Shown here piece by piece: positions 6,530 through 6,734 of a stretch of 6,734 nt of DNA (positions are counted from its first letter, which is position 1; every line of letters starts with the position of its first letter). The position numbers were made by a program, and so were the translations under genes. Under the pieces are notes generated by a model that saw only the letters and a program-made list of their open reading frames with translations, made no database searches and was not told the DNA's origin. The stretch is from Christensenella sp. UBA1782 (GTDB lineage: Bacteria > Bacillota > Clostridia > Christensenellales > DTU072): contig DCGI01000070.1 of the NCBI GenBank assembly GCA_002315475.1, positions 59,531-66,264 on the forward strand, in the 5' to 3' direction.

Positions 6530-6535
6530 CTCCTT
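6530..6535 (-). promoter_or_regulatory. Ribosome binding site of recA
   Basis: The minus strand reads AAGGAG, with 7 nt before the recA ATG. This near-consensus Shine-Dalgarno sequence lies in the 23-nt cinA-recA gap and fixes the recA start at 6522. Confidence 0.85.
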
Positions 6536-6545
6536 ATTGTGAAAA

Positions 6546-6734
6546 TTATAAATTTTGCTGTAAAAACCTGTACGTATAAAAAAGTGCCGCGTTGGTTGCG
6601 CTCTTTCGCACATTTTCTCTGTCGCCGTTAAAGTGAAATAACATGGCAATCGGCTCGTAGGTGCGGAAAGCAATCCCGATATACACCAAACCGGCGGGCT
6701 TGTAAACGTCTCCGAACGTTTCTCCCTCCGGCCC
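6546..6734 (-). CDS. cinA: CinA C-terminal domain (nicotinamide-nucleotide amidase), partial
   Basis: Only the last 62 residues and the TAA stop are inside the window; the start lies beyond the right edge. The visible peptide has the marks of the CinA C-terminal domain (PncC/COG1546 family): GPEGE at the edge, then KPAGLVYIG, then GDRENVRKSATNAAL before a short tail ending in QQNL. In this family the domain deamidates nicotinamide mononucleotide in pyridine-nucleotide recycling. Full-length CinA also carries an N-terminal MoCF-like domain, which cannot be checked here. The stop lies 23 nt before recA, and cinA-recA is a well-known gene pair in Firmicutes (for example the competence-induced operon of Streptococcus pneumoniae), which supports the call. 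Whether the full gene is two-domain CinA or a stand-alone PncC-like protein is not visible. Confidence 0.88.
   Translation of the reverse strand, partial: GPEGETFGDVYKPAGLVYIGIAFRTYEPIAMLFHFNGDRENVRKSATNAALFYTYRFLQQNL

Noticed and set aside
6545..6550. Perfect TATAAT on the minus strand overlapping the cinA stop, a possible recA promoter
   Set aside because: At 17-18 nt spacing the best -35 hexamer matches only about 3 of 6 bases, and the sequence is AT-rich by chance around the stop codon. An internal recA promoter is possible but not supported.
6458..6673. Minus-strand open frame overlapping both the end of cinA and the start of recA
   Set aside because: It is out of frame with both genes, while the cinA frame gives clear family motifs through the same bases.
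6705..6720. AACGT-TCGGAG-ACGTT inverted repeat in cinA as a LexA/DinR operator
   Set aside because: It does not fit GAAC-N4-GTTC, and it lies in coding sequence far from any promoter-like element.

Overview
The window is a compact stretch of bacterial chromosome in which every supported gene lies on the minus strand. It reads from the right edge (6734) to the left edge (1). The gene types, the strong GGAGG-type ribosome binding sites, a consensus sigma-A promoter, and the lipoprotein signal and surface repeats in the serine protease suggest a Gram-positive Firmicute. Clostridia is most likely, perhaps an uncultured gut lineage. The exact clade is inference, because no rRNA or other definitive marker is present.

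Right block (6734 to 3393): the C-terminal end of cinA, then recA, two adjacent membrane-anchored cyclophilin-type peptidyl-prolyl isomerases, and queH (epoxyqueuosine reductase). The junctions are very tight: 23 nt, 2 nt, an 8-nt overlap and 1 nt. This block is therefore probably one transcript with translational coupling, started upstream of the window. cinA-recA is a classical pair. Exported cyclophilins and a tRNA-modification enzyme behind it are less expected.

Middle block (3295 to 1063): after a 97-nt AT-rich gap comes a predicted lipoprotein HtrA-like serine protease. It has N-terminal GF-GT-EWL repeats, a trypsin-like domain and a PDZ domain. It is followed after 1 nt by rsmG (16S rRNA m7G methyltransferase). 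For both genes the best start is an internal ATG, not the longest open frame.

Left block (992 to 114): parB (spo0J type), driven by an almost perfect extended -10 sigma-A promoter whose -35 box begins 3 nt after the rsmG stop. No parA lies between rsmG and parB, although soj/parA often sits there. Downstream (1-113) is an AT-rich non-coding stretch with a GC-rich hairpin whose second arm can alternatively pair with a perfect 11-bp complementary arm at the window edge.

The genes cover chromosome maintenance (recA, parB), translation fidelity (rsmG, queH) and protein folding or quality control outside the membrane (two cyclophilins, HtrA-like protease). I found no mobile element, CRISPR array, tRNA or rRNA, and no convincing new multi-gene system. 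The most distinctive items are the diverged cyclophilin pair, the repeat-bearing lipoprotein protease, and the rsmG-parB arrangement lacking parA.
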